From the NCBI GenBank assembly GCA_014872805.1, contig WKFN01000016.1, forward strand, positions 341,944-405,943: a DNA stretch of 64,000 bases. The letters are read 5' to 3'. The notes beneath the pieces are model-generated. The model searched no databases and was not told the DNA's origin. It saw nothing but the letters and a program-made list of their open reading frames with translations. The position numbers and the translations under genes are program-made. Shown here piece by piece: positions 1-9,350 of this stretch; the first letter of the stretch is position 1, and each line of letters begins with the position of its first letter. Source of the stretch: Opacimonas sp014872805. GTDB taxonomy: Bacteria; Pseudomonadota; Gammaproteobacteria; Enterobacterales; Alteromonadaceae.

Positions 1-672
1 GCGTCCTAACATCAACCATGGCCTTACCGCAGTTTTATCGACATCTACGGCTTTACGTAAATACGGGTAAGCTTCAGAAAAATCAGATAATTTGATGTAT
101 TGATTGGCCATTTCACAATAAAAATGTGCTAATTGAGTACGTACAAGCTCATTCTCAGACTGAATTTCTAACATATTCTGAGCCAGCTCAATGGCTTTGT
201 CCCATTCTTTGGTCGTCTGATAGATCTCAAAGAGATACTCTTGAGCTTGTGAACGATGCTTATCACTGTCGAGCAATTTGATGAAGGCGTTTTCAGCCCG
301 CTCCAAAAAACCAGCTAACATATAATCACGGCCTAACTCGGCTAAAGCATTTTCTCTTGGAGTGCCCTGTAGCTCATCCCTTGATACTAGGTTTTGATGG
401 ATGCGAATTGCACGGTCTAACTCCCCGCGATGCCGAAAAAAATTCCCCATAGCAATATGGGTTTCCACGGTATCATTATTGAGTGAGATCATTTTAATAA
501 AGGTGTCAACTGCCTTATCTGGTTGATCAGACAGCAAAAAGTTCAAACCTTTATAATAATGACGTGAGAGAATAGTGGATTGTTTTCGTTGTGCTTTGCG
601 CACGCTGTTGCGACCCATAATCCATCCATACCAGACGGTCACAGGTAGCAATAAAAACACCAATTCAGGCAT
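1..672 (-). CDS. lapB: LapB (YciM), LPS assembly TPR protein, partial
   Basis: Translation from the ATG at 672 gives a hydrophobic N-terminal segment (about residues 3-20) followed by tandem TPR-type helical repeats up to the window edge; the C-terminal rubredoxin-like metal domain would lie outside. The family is an inner-membrane anchored, cytoplasm-facing adaptor that guides FtsH-dependent turnover of LpxC and so sets LPS synthesis. The start lies 3 bases after the lapA stop, so the two are one transcript, as in other gammaproteobacteria. The 3' end is missing only because the window ends. Confidence 0.9.
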   Translation of the reverse strand, partial: MPELVFLLLPVTVWYGWIMGRNSVRKAQRKQSTILSRHYYKGLNFLLSDQPDKAVDTFIKMISLNNDTVETHIAMGNFFRHRGELDRAIRIHQNLVSRDELQGTPRENALAELGRDYMLAGFLERAENAFIKLLDSDKHRSQAQEYLFEIYQTTKEWDKAIELAQNMLEIQSENELVRTQLAHFYCEMANQYIKLSDFSEAYPYLRKAVDVDKTAVRPWLMLGR

Positions 673-675
673 TAA

Positions 676-933
676 TTAGTCTTCTTTTTGTAATCTTTTG
701 ACTTGGCTTTTAAGGCTACTCACTTGCCATGATAATTTCAACCAATTAAAGAACATTGTCAGCATCCCAATGACAACACCCGCCCCTAATGTAATTGCCA
801 TCAAGGTAGATTCACGCATCTCAGATTGCGCAATCAAATAGTTGATGGTAATAACGTCTTGGTTACGTGAGCCTACCACAACAGCAAACACCAAAACCAA
901 CACTAATAACAAAAAGGTCAACAATCCCTTCAC
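676..933 (-). CDS. lapA: LapA (DUF1049) inner-membrane protein
   Basis: An 85-residue protein with two predicted membrane helices (about residues 3-21 and 44-66) and a short charged, coiled-coil-like tail. This is the usual layout of LapA/YciS. The family works with LapB in LPS assembly at the inner membrane, although its exact role is less clear than that of LapB. It lies between ihfB and lapB, the standard gammaproteobacterial order, with a 3-base gap to lapB. Confidence 0.9.
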   Translation of the reverse strand: MKGLLTFLLLVLVLVFAVVVGSRNQDVITINYLIAQSEMRESTLMAITLGAGVVIGMLTMFFNWLKLSWQVSSLKSQVKRLQKED

Positions 934-982
934 TTAAATCTCCTTTGCTGAATTGAACACATTAAACTCTATTTTAGTGAGT

Positions 983-1261
983 TTACAGATCAACTCGATC
1001 GCGTAATTCTTTGCCCGGCTTAAAATGCGGTACGTATTTACCTTCAAGTTGTACGGACTGTCCCGTTTTGGGGTTGCGTCCGACTCGAGGCTCTCGATAG
1101 TGTAATGAAAAGCTACCAAACCCACGGATCTCAATGCGTTCACCGCGCTGAAGGGTTTGCGCCATATATTCAAGTAACTCTTTTACTGCTACTTCAACAT
1201 CACGACTCTGCATAGATGAAGATACATCCATTAAACGTTCAATTAACTCAGATTTAGTCAT
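983..1261 (-). CDS. ihfB: Integration host factor beta subunit
   Basis: A 92-residue HU/IHF-family DNA-bending protein; the E. coli subunit is about the same length. The sequence starts MTKSELIERL, the typical beta-subunit N-terminus, so I place the start at 1261 although the frame stays open for six more codons upstream. The beta-arm motif RNPKTG (residues 62-67) carries the proline that intercalates into DNA. It pairs with IhfA, which is not in this window. It lies downstream of rpsA, separated by a strong terminator hairpin. Confidence 0.95.
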   Translation of the reverse strand: MTKSELIERLMDVSSSMQSRDVEVAVKELLEYMAQTLQRGERIEIRGFGSFSLHYREPRVGRNPKTGQSVQLEGKYVPHFKPGKELRDRVDL

Positions 1262-1301
1262 ATACCGTCTCTCGCACATTGGCCATGTCTAAGCGTTGCA
1301 G

Positions 1302-1342
1302 AAAAAAAGGTGTAACGCAAGTTTAGTTGACGTTACACCTTT
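1302..1342 (-). terminator. Rho-independent terminator after rpsA
   Basis: A perfect 12-base stem (arms 1306-1317 and 1331-1342) with a 13-base loop. On the minus strand it is followed by a run of T (complement of the A run 1302-1308), just downstream of the rpsA stop. It separates highly expressed rpsA from ihfB. T-rich sequence on the other side could make it work in both directions. Confidence 0.85.
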
Positions 1343-1365
1343 GTTTTTTTTACAAGAAATTAGTA

Positions 1366-3033
1366 TTACTCGCCTTTAGCAGCCTTAAATGCTTCTGCCA
1401 TAGCGTTAGTGCTAACCTCTTCTTGTTGATTGACTTTATCAAGCGCTTCTTTCTCTTCTGCTTGATCTTTAGCCTTAACTGATAAGCTAACAACGCGATT
1501 CTTGCGATCGACACCGGTAAACTTAGCTTCGATAACATCACCTATAGAAACTTCTTCTGAAGCGTCTTCGATGCGGTCACGTGATAAGTCTGCAACACGG
1601 ATATAACCTTCAACTTCTTCTGCTAAGTTAACAGTAACACCCTTAGCATCAACAGCAACAACAGTACCATTTACGATACTGCCTTTAGGCGTTGAAGTGG
1701 TGTACGAAGTGAATGGGTCTTCGTCGATTTGCTTAACGCCAAGAGAAATACGCTCACGCTCTGGATCAACTTGTAATACCACTGCAGAGATTTCGTCGCC
1801 TTTCTTGAATTCACGAACCGCTTCTTCGCCAGTCTTGTTCCAAGAAATGTCAGATAAGTGAACCAAGCCGTCGATACCACCGTCAAGACCGATAAAGATA
1901 CCAAAGTCAGTGATTGATTTGATCTTACCAGCGACTTTGTCGCCTTTGTTGTAAGACTTAGCAAACTCTTCCCATGGATTCGCTTTACATTGCTTAAGAC
2001 CAAGAGAAATACGACGTCGTTCTTCGTCAATTTCAAGGACCATGACTTCCACAACGTCACCTAAGTTAACGACCTTAGATGGGTGGATGTTCTTGTTCGT
2101 CCAATCCATTTCAGAAACGTGTACTAGACCTTCAACACCGTCTTCAATTTCAACGAAACAACCGTAGTCAGTAAGGTTAGTAACGGCACCAGAAAGTTTT
2201 TGGCCTTCTGGGAAACGCTCAGCGATTTCAGCCCATGGATCGTTACCCATTTGCTTCATACCAAGAGAAACGCGAGATTTCTCTTTGTCGAACTTCAATA
2301 CTTTAACATTGATTTCGTCACCAACATTCACTACTTCACTTGGATGCTTAACGCGTTTCCAAGCCATGTCAGTGATGTGAAGAAGACCGTCTACGCCGCC
2401 CAAATCAACGAACGCACCATAATCGGTAAGGTTCTTAACGATACCTTTAACTTCATGGCCTTCATCAAGGTTAGCAAGCAATTCATCGCGCTCAGCACTG
2501 CTTTCTGCTTCAATAACGGCACGGCGAGAAACAACAACGTTGTTGCGTTTCGCATCAAGCTTGATAACTTTAAATTCTAATTCTTTGCCTTCAAGATGCG
2601 CCGTTTCGCGCACAGGGCGTACATCAACCAATGAACCAGGTAGGAACGCGCGAACAGTATTGATTTCAACTGTAAAGCCACCTTTTACTTTGCCATTGAT
2701 TAGACCTTTGATGGTCTCTTTTTCTTCGTAAGCTTTCTCAAGCTCAACCCATGCTTCGTGACGTTTTGCTTTTTCACGAGATAGGATAGTTTCACCGAAA
2801 CCGTCTTCAACGGCGTCAAGCGCCACATCAACAAAATCACCAACCGCAACTTCAAGGCTACCATCAGCAGCTTTGAATTGTTCAGCAGGAATTGCGCTTT
2901 CAGATTTTAGGCCAGCATCGACAAGAACGATGTCTTTCTCAATAGCGACGATCTCGCCGCGAACGATGGCACCAGGACGGGTTTCAAGTTGTTGTAAGCT
3001 TTCTTCAAAAAGCTGTGCAAAATTTTCAGACAT
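1366..3033 (-). CDS. rpsA: 30S ribosomal protein S1
   Basis: A 555-residue protein, essentially the E. coli S1 length (557), made of six S1 RNA-binding repeats in series. The first two bind the ribosome; the later repeats carry recurring glycine-phenylalanine strand motifs such as TDYGAFV and TDYGCFV and contact mRNA. The C-terminus is acidic and alanine-rich. S1 is needed for translation initiation on mRNAs with weak Shine-Dalgarno sites or structured leaders. The gene is followed by a strong terminator and preceded by a 96-base leader with a small hairpin. Confidence 0.97.
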   Translation of the reverse strand: MSENFAQLFEESLQQLETRPGAIVRGEIVAIEKDIVLVDAGLKSESAIPAEQFKAADGSLEVAVGDFVDVALDAVEDGFGETILSREKAKRHEAWVELEKAYEEKETIKGLINGKVKGGFTVEINTVRAFLPGSLVDVRPVRETAHLEGKELEFKVIKLDAKRNNVVVSRRAVIEAESSAERDELLANLDEGHEVKGIVKNLTDYGAFVDLGGVDGLLHITDMAWKRVKHPSEVVNVGDEINVKVLKFDKEKSRVSLGMKQMGNDPWAEIAERFPEGQKLSGAVTNLTDYGCFVEIEDGVEGLVHVSEMDWTNKNIHPSKVVNLGDVVEVMVLEIDEERRRISLGLKQCKANPWEEFAKSYNKGDKVAGKIKSITDFGIFIGLDGGIDGLVHLSDISWNKTGEEAVREFKKGDEISAVVLQVDPERERISLGVKQIDEDPFTSYTTSTPKGSIVNGTVVAVDAKGVTVNLAEEVEGYIRVADLSRDRIEDASEEVSIGDVIEAKFTGVDRKNRVVSLSVKAKDQAEEKEALDKVNQQEEVSTNAMAEAFKAAKGE

Positions 3034-3059
3034 ATAAATGTTTTCTATTTAAGTTATAT

Positions 3060-3083
3060 CCACAATGCATCCGAGTATTGTGG
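3060..3083 (-). promoter_or_regulatory. Hairpin in the rpsA leader
   Basis: A 7-base inverted repeat (3060-3066 with 3077-3083, loop 10) lies about 27 bases upstream of the rpsA start codon. In E. coli the rpsA leader is folded and is the target of S1 autoregulation. By analogy this hairpin may be part of such an element. Only the repeat is seen; the regulatory role is inferred. Confidence 0.35.
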
Positions 3084-3129
3084 GGTTGTGGTTCAAGGTC
3101 CAAACATCCTTATTTGAACATACTAAAAA

Positions 3130-3816
3130 CTAGCCCGGAAAAATTTCCGCGCTAGTTAAAATAGCTTTTGCTTGAGCAAACACTTCCTCTATAGACATGG
3201 AGGTCGAATCAAGAATGTGTGCATCAGTCGCAGGCACTAAAGGAGCAGCACTGCGATTAGAGTCACGTTCATCACGTGCTTGTATATCGCTCAAAAGGTG
3301 CGCAATACTAACATCATGCCCCTTTGCTTGCAACTGCAAAAAACGACGCTCAGCCCTTGCTTCTGCTGAAGCGGTTAGAAAAATCTTAACTGTTGCGCTG
3401 GGAAATACAACGGTTCCCATATCACGTCCATCAGCAACTAATCCAGGGGCCTGAGCAAATCCTCTTTGACGTCGTAATAGCGCTTCACGAACACTGGGAA
3501 AGGCTGCGACCTTAGAAGCTGCAGCCCCTACCACTTCAGTTCGAATGGTATCTGTAACATCTTCGCCTTCTAACATAATACGAACATGCCCGTCCTCATT
3601 AGGAAAAGTGACGTCTAAGCTTGAAGCCAACGGTGCAATAGACATCTCATCGTTGACTTCAATACCGTGATGTAAACACGCCACAGCCAGTACGCGATAG
3701 ATAGCACCTGAATCTAGGAAATGCCATCCTAAGTATTCTGCGATCAAGTGACTCAAGGTACCCTTGCCTGCTCCGCTTGGACCGTCCACTGTGACAATTG
3801 GGATATCTTGTTGCAT
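3130..3816 (-). CDS. cmk: Cytidylate kinase
   Basis: A 228-residue CMP kinase (E. coli 227). It phosphorylates CMP and dCMP with ATP in pyrimidine nucleotide salvage. The P-loop GPSGAGKGT lies at residues 12-20. Further conserved segments are DGRDMGTVVFP, which contributes to nucleotide-monophosphate binding, and the DERDSNR lid region. The position between aroA and rpsA is conserved across gammaproteobacteria. Confidence 0.96.
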   Translation of the reverse strand: MQQDIPIVTVDGPSGAGKGTLSHLIAEYLGWHFLDSGAIYRVLAVACLHHGIEVNDEMSIAPLASSLDVTFPNEDGHVRIMLEGEDVTDTIRTEVVGAAASKVAAFPSVREALLRRQRGFAQAPGLVADGRDMGTVVFPSATVKIFLTASAEARAERRFLQLQAKGHDVSIAHLLSDIQARDERDSNRSAAPLVPATDAHILDSTSMSIEEVFAQAKAILTSAEIFPG

Positions 3817-3864
3817 TAATTTAATTCGCCTTTGATTTCAATATTTTGAATTTTACTAAAATTT

Positions 3865-3887
3865 AAGGGGCGTATTATACGCCCCTT
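3865..3887 (-). terminator. GC-rich hairpin between aroA and cmk
   Basis: A perfect 10-base stem (3865-3874 with 3878-3887) with a 3-base loop, in the 113 bases between aroA and cmk. On the minus strand it is followed by an interrupted T-rich stretch rather than a clean T run. It may be a weak or attenuating terminator, letting some aroA transcripts continue into cmk. Confidence 0.55.
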
Positions 3888-3929
3888 ATTGATGATTGAC
3901 AAAGTTATCAACTATTTGTCACAAAAATT

Positions 3930-5216
3930 TCACTCATTTCCACAAATAGTTGCAAAACGGGTGAAATAATCAGGAAATGTTTTCGCTGTACAACCCGGAT
4001 CGTTGATGGTTACCGGAGTATCACTTAGTGCAACCAAACTAAAACACATAGCTACACGATGATCATTATACGTATCAATCTGAGCGTGTTGCAGCTGCTC
4101 AGGTGGTGTAACTTTGATGTAATCATGCCCTTCTTCAACCACCGCTCCCACTTTGCGAAGTTCGGTAGCCATGGCTGCCAAGCGATCCGTTTCTTTGACT
4201 CGCCAGTTATAAATATTGGTCATCACTGTGGTACCTTCTGCGAACAACGCTGTCGTAGCAATCGTCATGGCGGCATCTGGAATGTGATTCATATCCATCT
4301 GCACAGCTTTTAACGGCGCTCCGGTAACCGTAATAGAACCAGCGGTATATTCAACTTGTGCGCCCATTGCTTTAAGTACTTCAGCAAATTTAACATCACC
4401 CTGTATGGAGTCAGAACCCACGCCAGTTACGGTGACACTGCCACCTTTAATTGCCCCGGCCGCAAGGAAATATGATGCAGAGGATGCATCCCCTTCCACC
4501 ATGTACTCTCCCGGACTTATGTAAGATTGATTGCCTTTGATGGTGAATACCTGATACTGGTTATGCGAAACTTCAACACCGAATTTTTTCATTATATCTA
4601 GGGTGATATCGATGTATGGTTTAGAGACCAACTCACCTTTGATTGCAATGGTACTATCTGTGGTAAGCAAAGGCGCAGCCATCAAAAGCGCCGTCAAAAA
4701 CTGAGAAGATACTGAACCATCAACGCTCATATCCCCTCCTTTGAGACGTTGCCCTTTGATCTCAAGTGCAGGGTAACCTGGCTCATCTAGGTAAGAAATA
4801 TCCGCATGGATATGATTCAGCGCATCCACTAAGTCGCCAATGGGGCGCTCTTTCATGCGTGGCTCGCCCGTCAAAATCGAGGTGACAGGAGACACCGCAA
4901 GCACTGCGCACAAAGGACGCATTGCCGTCCCGGCATTACCAAGAAACAGTTCATCTACTGGTGATTGGGTAAACACATCACCTAGACCTTCGACTTCACA
5001 TACCGTGTTGTTCTGTGACAGGCGATACTGTACCCCCAGTTGCTCCAATGCACCAAGCATATACCGAATGTCATCACTGTCTAATAAGTTCGTTAATGTC
5101 GTTGTACCTTTGGCAAGCGCTGCTAGCAACAGAGCTCGATTAGATAGCGATTTAGAGCCTGGCACATTGACGGTACCTGAAACCTTAGCAATGGGAGATA
5201 ATGTAAGCTGTTCCAT
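3930..5216 (-). CDS. aroA: EPSP synthase (3-phosphoshikimate 1-carboxyvinyltransferase)
   Basis: A 428-residue class I EPSP synthase (E. coli 427) that joins phosphoenolpyruvate to shikimate 3-phosphate, the sixth step of the shikimate pathway. The substrate-binding motif PGSKSLSNR lies at residues 19-27, and the LTGEPRMKERP loop that binds PEP is present. The start at 5216 is chosen because a strong AAGGAGG ribosome binding site lies 7-8 bases upstream; the frame itself is open to 5252, inside serC. It lies directly downstream of serC, the common serC-aroA operon. Confidence 0.96.
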   Translation of the reverse strand: MEQLTLSPIAKVSGTVNVPGSKSLSNRALLLAALAKGTTTLTNLLDSDDIRYMLGALEQLGVQYRLSQNNTVCEVEGLGDVFTQSPVDELFLGNAGTAMRPLCAVLAVSPVTSILTGEPRMKERPIGDLVDALNHIHADISYLDEPGYPALEIKGQRLKGGDMSVDGSVSSQFLTALLMAAPLLTTDSTIAIKGELVSKPYIDITLDIMKKFGVEVSHNQYQVFTIKGNQSYISPGEYMVEGDASSASYFLAAGAIKGGSVTVTGVGSDSIQGDVKFAEVLKAMGAQVEYTAGSITVTGAPLKAVQMDMNHIPDAAMTIATTALFAEGTTVMTNIYNWRVKETDRLAAMATELRKVGAVVEEGHDYIKVTPPEQLQHAQIDTYNDHRVAMCFSLVALSDTPVTINDPGCTAKTFPDYFTRFATICGNE

Positions 5217-5226
5217 ACTGCCCTCC

Positions 5227-6324
5227 TTAGCCGTGCTTGCGTGAAAATTCACGCATAAATTCTACCAACGTCATAACGCCTTGTAACGGCATGGCGTTGT
5301 AAATACTCGCGCGCATACCACCGACACTACGGTGCCCTTTTAGTGCATGAAGACCGGCTTTTTCGGCTTCAGCCAAAAATAAGCTATCTAAAGTTGCATC
5401 AGCAAGCGTGAATGGTACATTCATAATAGAGCGATGCGCATCTGCAACGTTATTATGATAAAAATCATCACTATCAATGGCCTGATACAAGGTTTGTGCT
5501 TTAGCGTGATTTAGCTTAGCAATTTCGGCAACACCCCCGCGCTTCTTTAACCATTGAAACACCAACCCAGCAAGGTACCAAGAATAAGTTGGAGGCGTGT
5601 TATACATCGAGTCGTGCTTGGCAGCAAGAGTATAGTCAATAAATGACGGAGTCGCTGGTTGCGCCTTACCTAATAAATCTTCTCGAACTATCACCACAGC
5701 CAAACCTGAAGGGCCAATATTTTTTTGCGCCCCTGCGTAAATTACTCCGTAATCTTGCACATTGATTGGCACTGACAAAATATTCGACGACATATCTGCG
5801 ACCAGATCAATGTCGTGAAATCATGGCGGTGTATGTAACGCAACGCCATCGACTGTTTCATTTGGGCAATAATGCAAGTACGCCGCATTGTTTAACACTT
5901 CATCCGCTGCATCCCACATTGATACTTCTGGAACATAACGTTTGTTTTCTGCGTTGATAGCATCTTTGGCGACCACATGCGTCTGAGTATATTTTGCTGC
6001 TTCACTCACTGCACCTTTAGACCAAGAGCCCGTCACCAAATGTAAAGACGTCTGTTCCGGTGAAGCAATATTTAACGGCGCTGCGGCAAATTGTCCACGA
6101 CCGCCACCTTGTAAAAACAACACTTTGTAATTCTTTGGTACATTGAGTAATTCACGCAAATCTTGCTCTGCTTGTTGGGCAACCTCGATAAAAGGCGCTG
6201 AGCGATGTGAGATTTCCATTACGGATGAGCCACAGCCTTGCCAATCTAGCATTTCTGCTTGGGCTTGTTGCATTACTTCAGCTGGTAGCATGGCCGGACC
6301 GGCGCAAAAATTAAAATGTTGCAC
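5227..6324 (-). pseudogene. serC: Phosphoserine aminotransferase, interrupted by one in-frame TGA
   Basis: The reading frame from 6324 to 5227 encodes a whole SerC of 365 positions (E. coli 362) but has a single TGA at 5821-5823, codon 168. The frame is unshifted: nine codons (FHDIDLVAD) join the stop to the next in-frame ATG at 5793. The N-terminal part keeps FNFCAGPAMLP and the GGGRGQF phosphate-binding segment. The C-terminal part keeps the PLP lysine in GAQKNIG (about position 201). SerC makes phosphoserine and, in many bacteria, also serves pyridoxal phosphate synthesis. With the lysine after the stop, the first fragment cannot be active alone. Explanations are a recent nonsense mutation, a sequencing error or stop readthrough. 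The rest of the frame shows no other damage. Confidence 0.85.
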
Positions 6325-6379
6325 GATTTTTTCCTAAAACATGGGCTAAACAATATTCCACTACAAACGTGTGTATGGA

Positions 6380-6420
6380 AAAACAAAAACAGCGACGCCA
6401 ATAATCTAGGCATCGCTGTT
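6380..6420 (-). terminator. Rho-independent terminator after gyrA
   Basis: A 12-base stem with one mismatch (6388-6399 with 6409-6420) and a 9-base loop. On the minus strand it is followed by T-rich sequence. It lies about 30 bases after the gyrA stop and before serC. Confidence 0.75.
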
Positions 6421-6451
6421 TATTTTTATCAAACATCTGGATAACTTACGA

Positions 6452-9091
6452 TTACTCCTCGCTATTATTATCCGTGGTGTTTTCTTGCTCTGTCACTGTA
6501 TTGTTATTATTATCAGATGTATCGTTTTGAGCATCACCAGATTCATCATCCAGTTCAGCAACGCCTTCGATTTCATCGATGCGCTGTAATCCTACCACAT
6601 GTTCGTTTTGTGCGGTACGAATAAGGGTAACACCTTGAGTATTTCTACCCACTGTCGAGACCTCAGCCGCTCGTGTACGCACCAAGGTACCCGCATCAGA
6701 AATCAGCATGATTTCGTCTTCTTCTGCAACCTGTACCGCTCCGACAACTTTACCGTTTCGTTCAGACACCTTAATCGAAACCACCCCTTTGGTTGCACGA
6801 GATTTGGCTGGGTATTCTTCTAATACAGTGCGCTTACCGTAACCGTTTTCGGTCGCAGTTAAAATCGCACCGTTGCCATGTGGTACAATTAACGAAACCA
6901 CTTTTTGTTGTTCTTCAAGTCGAATACCTCGAACACCGGTGGCTGTGCGCCCCATCGGACGAACTTGGTCTTCATTAAAACGAACCACTTTACCTTCATC
7001 CGAGAATAACATGATTTCGCTATTTCCATCCGTTATGTCCACACCGACAAGGCTATCCCCTTCGTTAAGATTGACAGCAATAATACCACTTGCTCGAGGA
7101 CGTGAGTACTGGGTTAATTCAGTCTTCTTAACGGTACCGTTCGCCGTCGCCATGAAGACGTACTTGCCTTCGACAAACTCTTGGATAGGCAGGATAGCCG
7201 TGATGCGCTCATTTTCTTCTAACGGTAAGATATTCACAATTGGACGTCCTCGCGCATTACGCGATGCCAATGGCAATTGATAGACCTTCAACCAATACAT
7301 GCGCCCTCTAGTTGAGAAACACAAGATATGGTCATGCGTATTGGCCACAAGAAGCTTTTCGATGAAATCTTCATCCTTCATCTTGGTGGCTGACTTACCC
7401 TTACCACCGCGACGCTGTGCCTCATAGTCTGATAGTTTTTGATATTTGACATACCCTTCATGAGACAAAGTGACCACTACATCCTCACGCTCAATTAAGT
7501 CTTCAATATCAATATCATGACTTGCCGCAGTGATTTCTGTGCGACGCTCATCACCGAACTCTTCGCGAATAGCCTCAAGCTCTTCACGAATCACTTCCAT
7601 TAAACGCTCAGAACTACTTAATATATGTAATAATTCAGCAATGACTTCAAGTAGTTCTTTGTATTCCGCAATGATTTTATCTGATTCTAAACCTGTCAAT
7701 TTGTGTAAACGCAAATCCAGAATCGCTTGTGCCTGCTGTTCAGTCAAATAGTACTGACCTTCACGAATACCAAATTCCGGTGTTAACCAATCTGGTCGTG
7801 CAGCATCATCGCCTGCGCGTTCGAGCATTTCTTGAACATGGCCAAGCGCCCAGCCTTGAGCAACAAGCGCTTGTTTAGCTTCCGCTGGTGAGGGAGACGC
7901 CTTAATGAGTTCAATAATTGGGTCGATGTTTGCCAGTGCAACTGCCAAACCTTCTAAAATGTGAGCGCGATCACGAGCTTTGCGCAGCTCAAATACGGTA
8001 CGACGTGTAACGACCTCACGACGATGTAAAATGAAGGCTTCAAGCGTTTGCTTGAGATTGAAAACTTTTGGTTGATTGTTATCCAAAGCAACCATGTTGA
8101 TACCAAACACCGTTTGAAGTTGAGTATTGGCATAGAGATGATTAAGTAATACTTCTGCGGACTCATTGCGTTTGACTTCAATAACAATGCGCATACCGTC
8201 TTTGTCAGATTCATCACGTAACGCTGAAATTCCTTCAACTCGCTTTTCTTTGACCAGTTCTGCGATCTTCTCAATCAACTTGGCTTTATTAACCTGATAT
8301 GGGATCTCATTAATGATGATGGTTTCTTTCCCATTATCTTCGGTTTCGATATTTGCTTTAGCTCGCAAATAAATCTTACCACGACCAGTTCGATACGCTT
8401 CCTCGATACCTTTACGACCACTAATTGTGGCTGCAGTTGGGAAATCAGGCCCCGGGATGTGCGTCATTAGCTCATCTACTTCAATTTCGGGGTTTTCAAT
8501 TAGTGCGACACAACCATTGATGACTTCGGTTAAATTATGCGGTGGAATGTTCGTTGCCATACCCACAGCAATACCGGATGAACCGTTTACTAATAAATTG
8601 GGTACTTTGGTTGGCAGTACCTCGGGAATCTTTTCGGTACCGTCATAGTTCGGGACGAAATTTACCGTTTCTTTGTCCAAATCGGCTAGTAGCTCATGTG
8701 CGATCTTCGCCATACGCACTTCGGTATAACGCATAGCCGCCGCAGAATCACCGTCCACCGAACCAAAATTACCTTGTCCATCCACTAACATATAACGCAA
8801 TGAAAACGGCTGGGCCATACGGACAATGGTATCGTACACAGCAGAATCACCATGTGGATGGTATTTACCGATGACGTCACCTACCACACGTGCAGATTTT
8901 TTGTACGGTTTGTTAAAGTCGTTCTTGAGTTCATTCATCGCAAACAACACTCGGCGATGAACAGGTTTTAGACCATCTCTAACATCAGGTAAGGCGCGTC
9001 CTACGATAACGCTCATAGCATAATCGAGATAGGAATTCTTTAGCTCTTCTTCGATATTAATCGGTAATATTTCTTTGGCGCGCTCGCTCAT
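6452..9091 (-). CDS. gyrA: DNA gyrase subunit A
   Basis: An 879-residue gyrase A subunit (E. coli 875). It is the DNA-cleaving half of the A2B2 enzyme that introduces negative supercoils. The catalytic tyrosine is Y122 in AMRYTEVRM. The quinolone-resistance region reads GDSAVYD, with S83 and D87 as in quinolone-sensitive E. coli. The C-terminal wrapping domain begins with the GyrA box QRRGGKG, and the protein ends in an acidic, asparagine-rich tail. It is divergent from ubiG, the normal gammaproteobacterial arrangement, with a strong terminator downstream. Confidence 0.98.
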   Translation of the reverse strand: MSERAKEILPINIEEELKNSYLDYAMSVIVGRALPDVRDGLKPVHRRVLFAMNELKNDFNKPYKKSARVVGDVIGKYHPHGDSAVYDTIVRMAQPFSLRYMLVDGQGNFGSVDGDSAAAMRYTEVRMAKIAHELLADLDKETVNFVPNYDGTEKIPEVLPTKVPNLLVNGSSGIAVGMATNIPPHNLTEVINGCVALIENPEIEVDELMTHIPGPDFPTAATISGRKGIEEAYRTGRGKIYLRAKANIETEDNGKETIIINEIPYQVNKAKLIEKIAELVKEKRVEGISALRDESDKDGMRIVIEVKRNESAEVLLNHLYANTQLQTVFGINMVALDNNQPKVFNLKQTLEAFILHRREVVTRRTVFELRKARDRAHILEGLAVALANIDPIIELIKASPSPAEAKQALVAQGWALGHVQEMLERAGDDAARPDWLTPEFGIREGQYYLTEQQAQAILDLRLHKLTGLESDKIIAEYKELLEVIAELLHILSSSERLMEVIREELEAIREEFGDERRTEITAASHDIDIEDLIEREDVVVTLSHEGYVKYQKLSDYEAQRRGGKGKSATKMKDEDFIEKLLVANTHDHILCFSTRGRMYWLKVYQLPLASRNARGRPIVNILPLEENERITAILPIQEFVEGKYVFMATANGTVKKTELTQYSRPRASGIIAVNLNEGDSLVGVDITDGNSEIMLFSDEGKVVRFNEDQVRPMGRTATGVRGIRLEEQQKVVSLIVPHGNGAILTATENGYGKRTVLEEYPAKSRATKGVVSIKVSERNGKVVGAVQVAEEDEIMLISDAGTLVRTRAAEVSTVGRNTQGVTLIRTAQNEHVVGLQRIDEIEGVAELDDESGDAQNDTSDNNNNTVTEQENTTDNNSEE

Positions 9092-9350
9092 AAACTGCCT
9101 AGTCCCCTACTTGTTGTTTTAGAAAATCGCTTAGAAGCGCGTTCTCTTTCTTATATGGGTTGTTGATGACTCATAATAGTATCACTTTCAATCTGCAATA
9201 TATACTAAAAGCCTTGTGAAAAGCATCATTTGCACAAAAGATAACCAAGGTCATATTCGTGCCCATATATAGTAACGTTGTGCAGCCATCTCGACCTCTG
9301 GTATTATTAATTGATTAGAATCATCACCAAGCCAATTAAGAGACAGCACA

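Noticed and set aside
934..1173. A 79-residue frame overlapping ihfB
   Set aside because: It lies on the same strand but in another frame within ihfB and has no homology or ribosome site.
1350..1541. Lysine-rich short frame antisense to the rpsA end
   Set aside because: It is a shadow of the rpsA coding sequence in another frame with no start signal or conservation.
5794..5823. Selenocysteine at the serC TGA
   Set aside because: The position is not a conserved cysteine or active-site residue in SerC, and the flanking sequence showed no obvious SECIS-like hairpin by eye.
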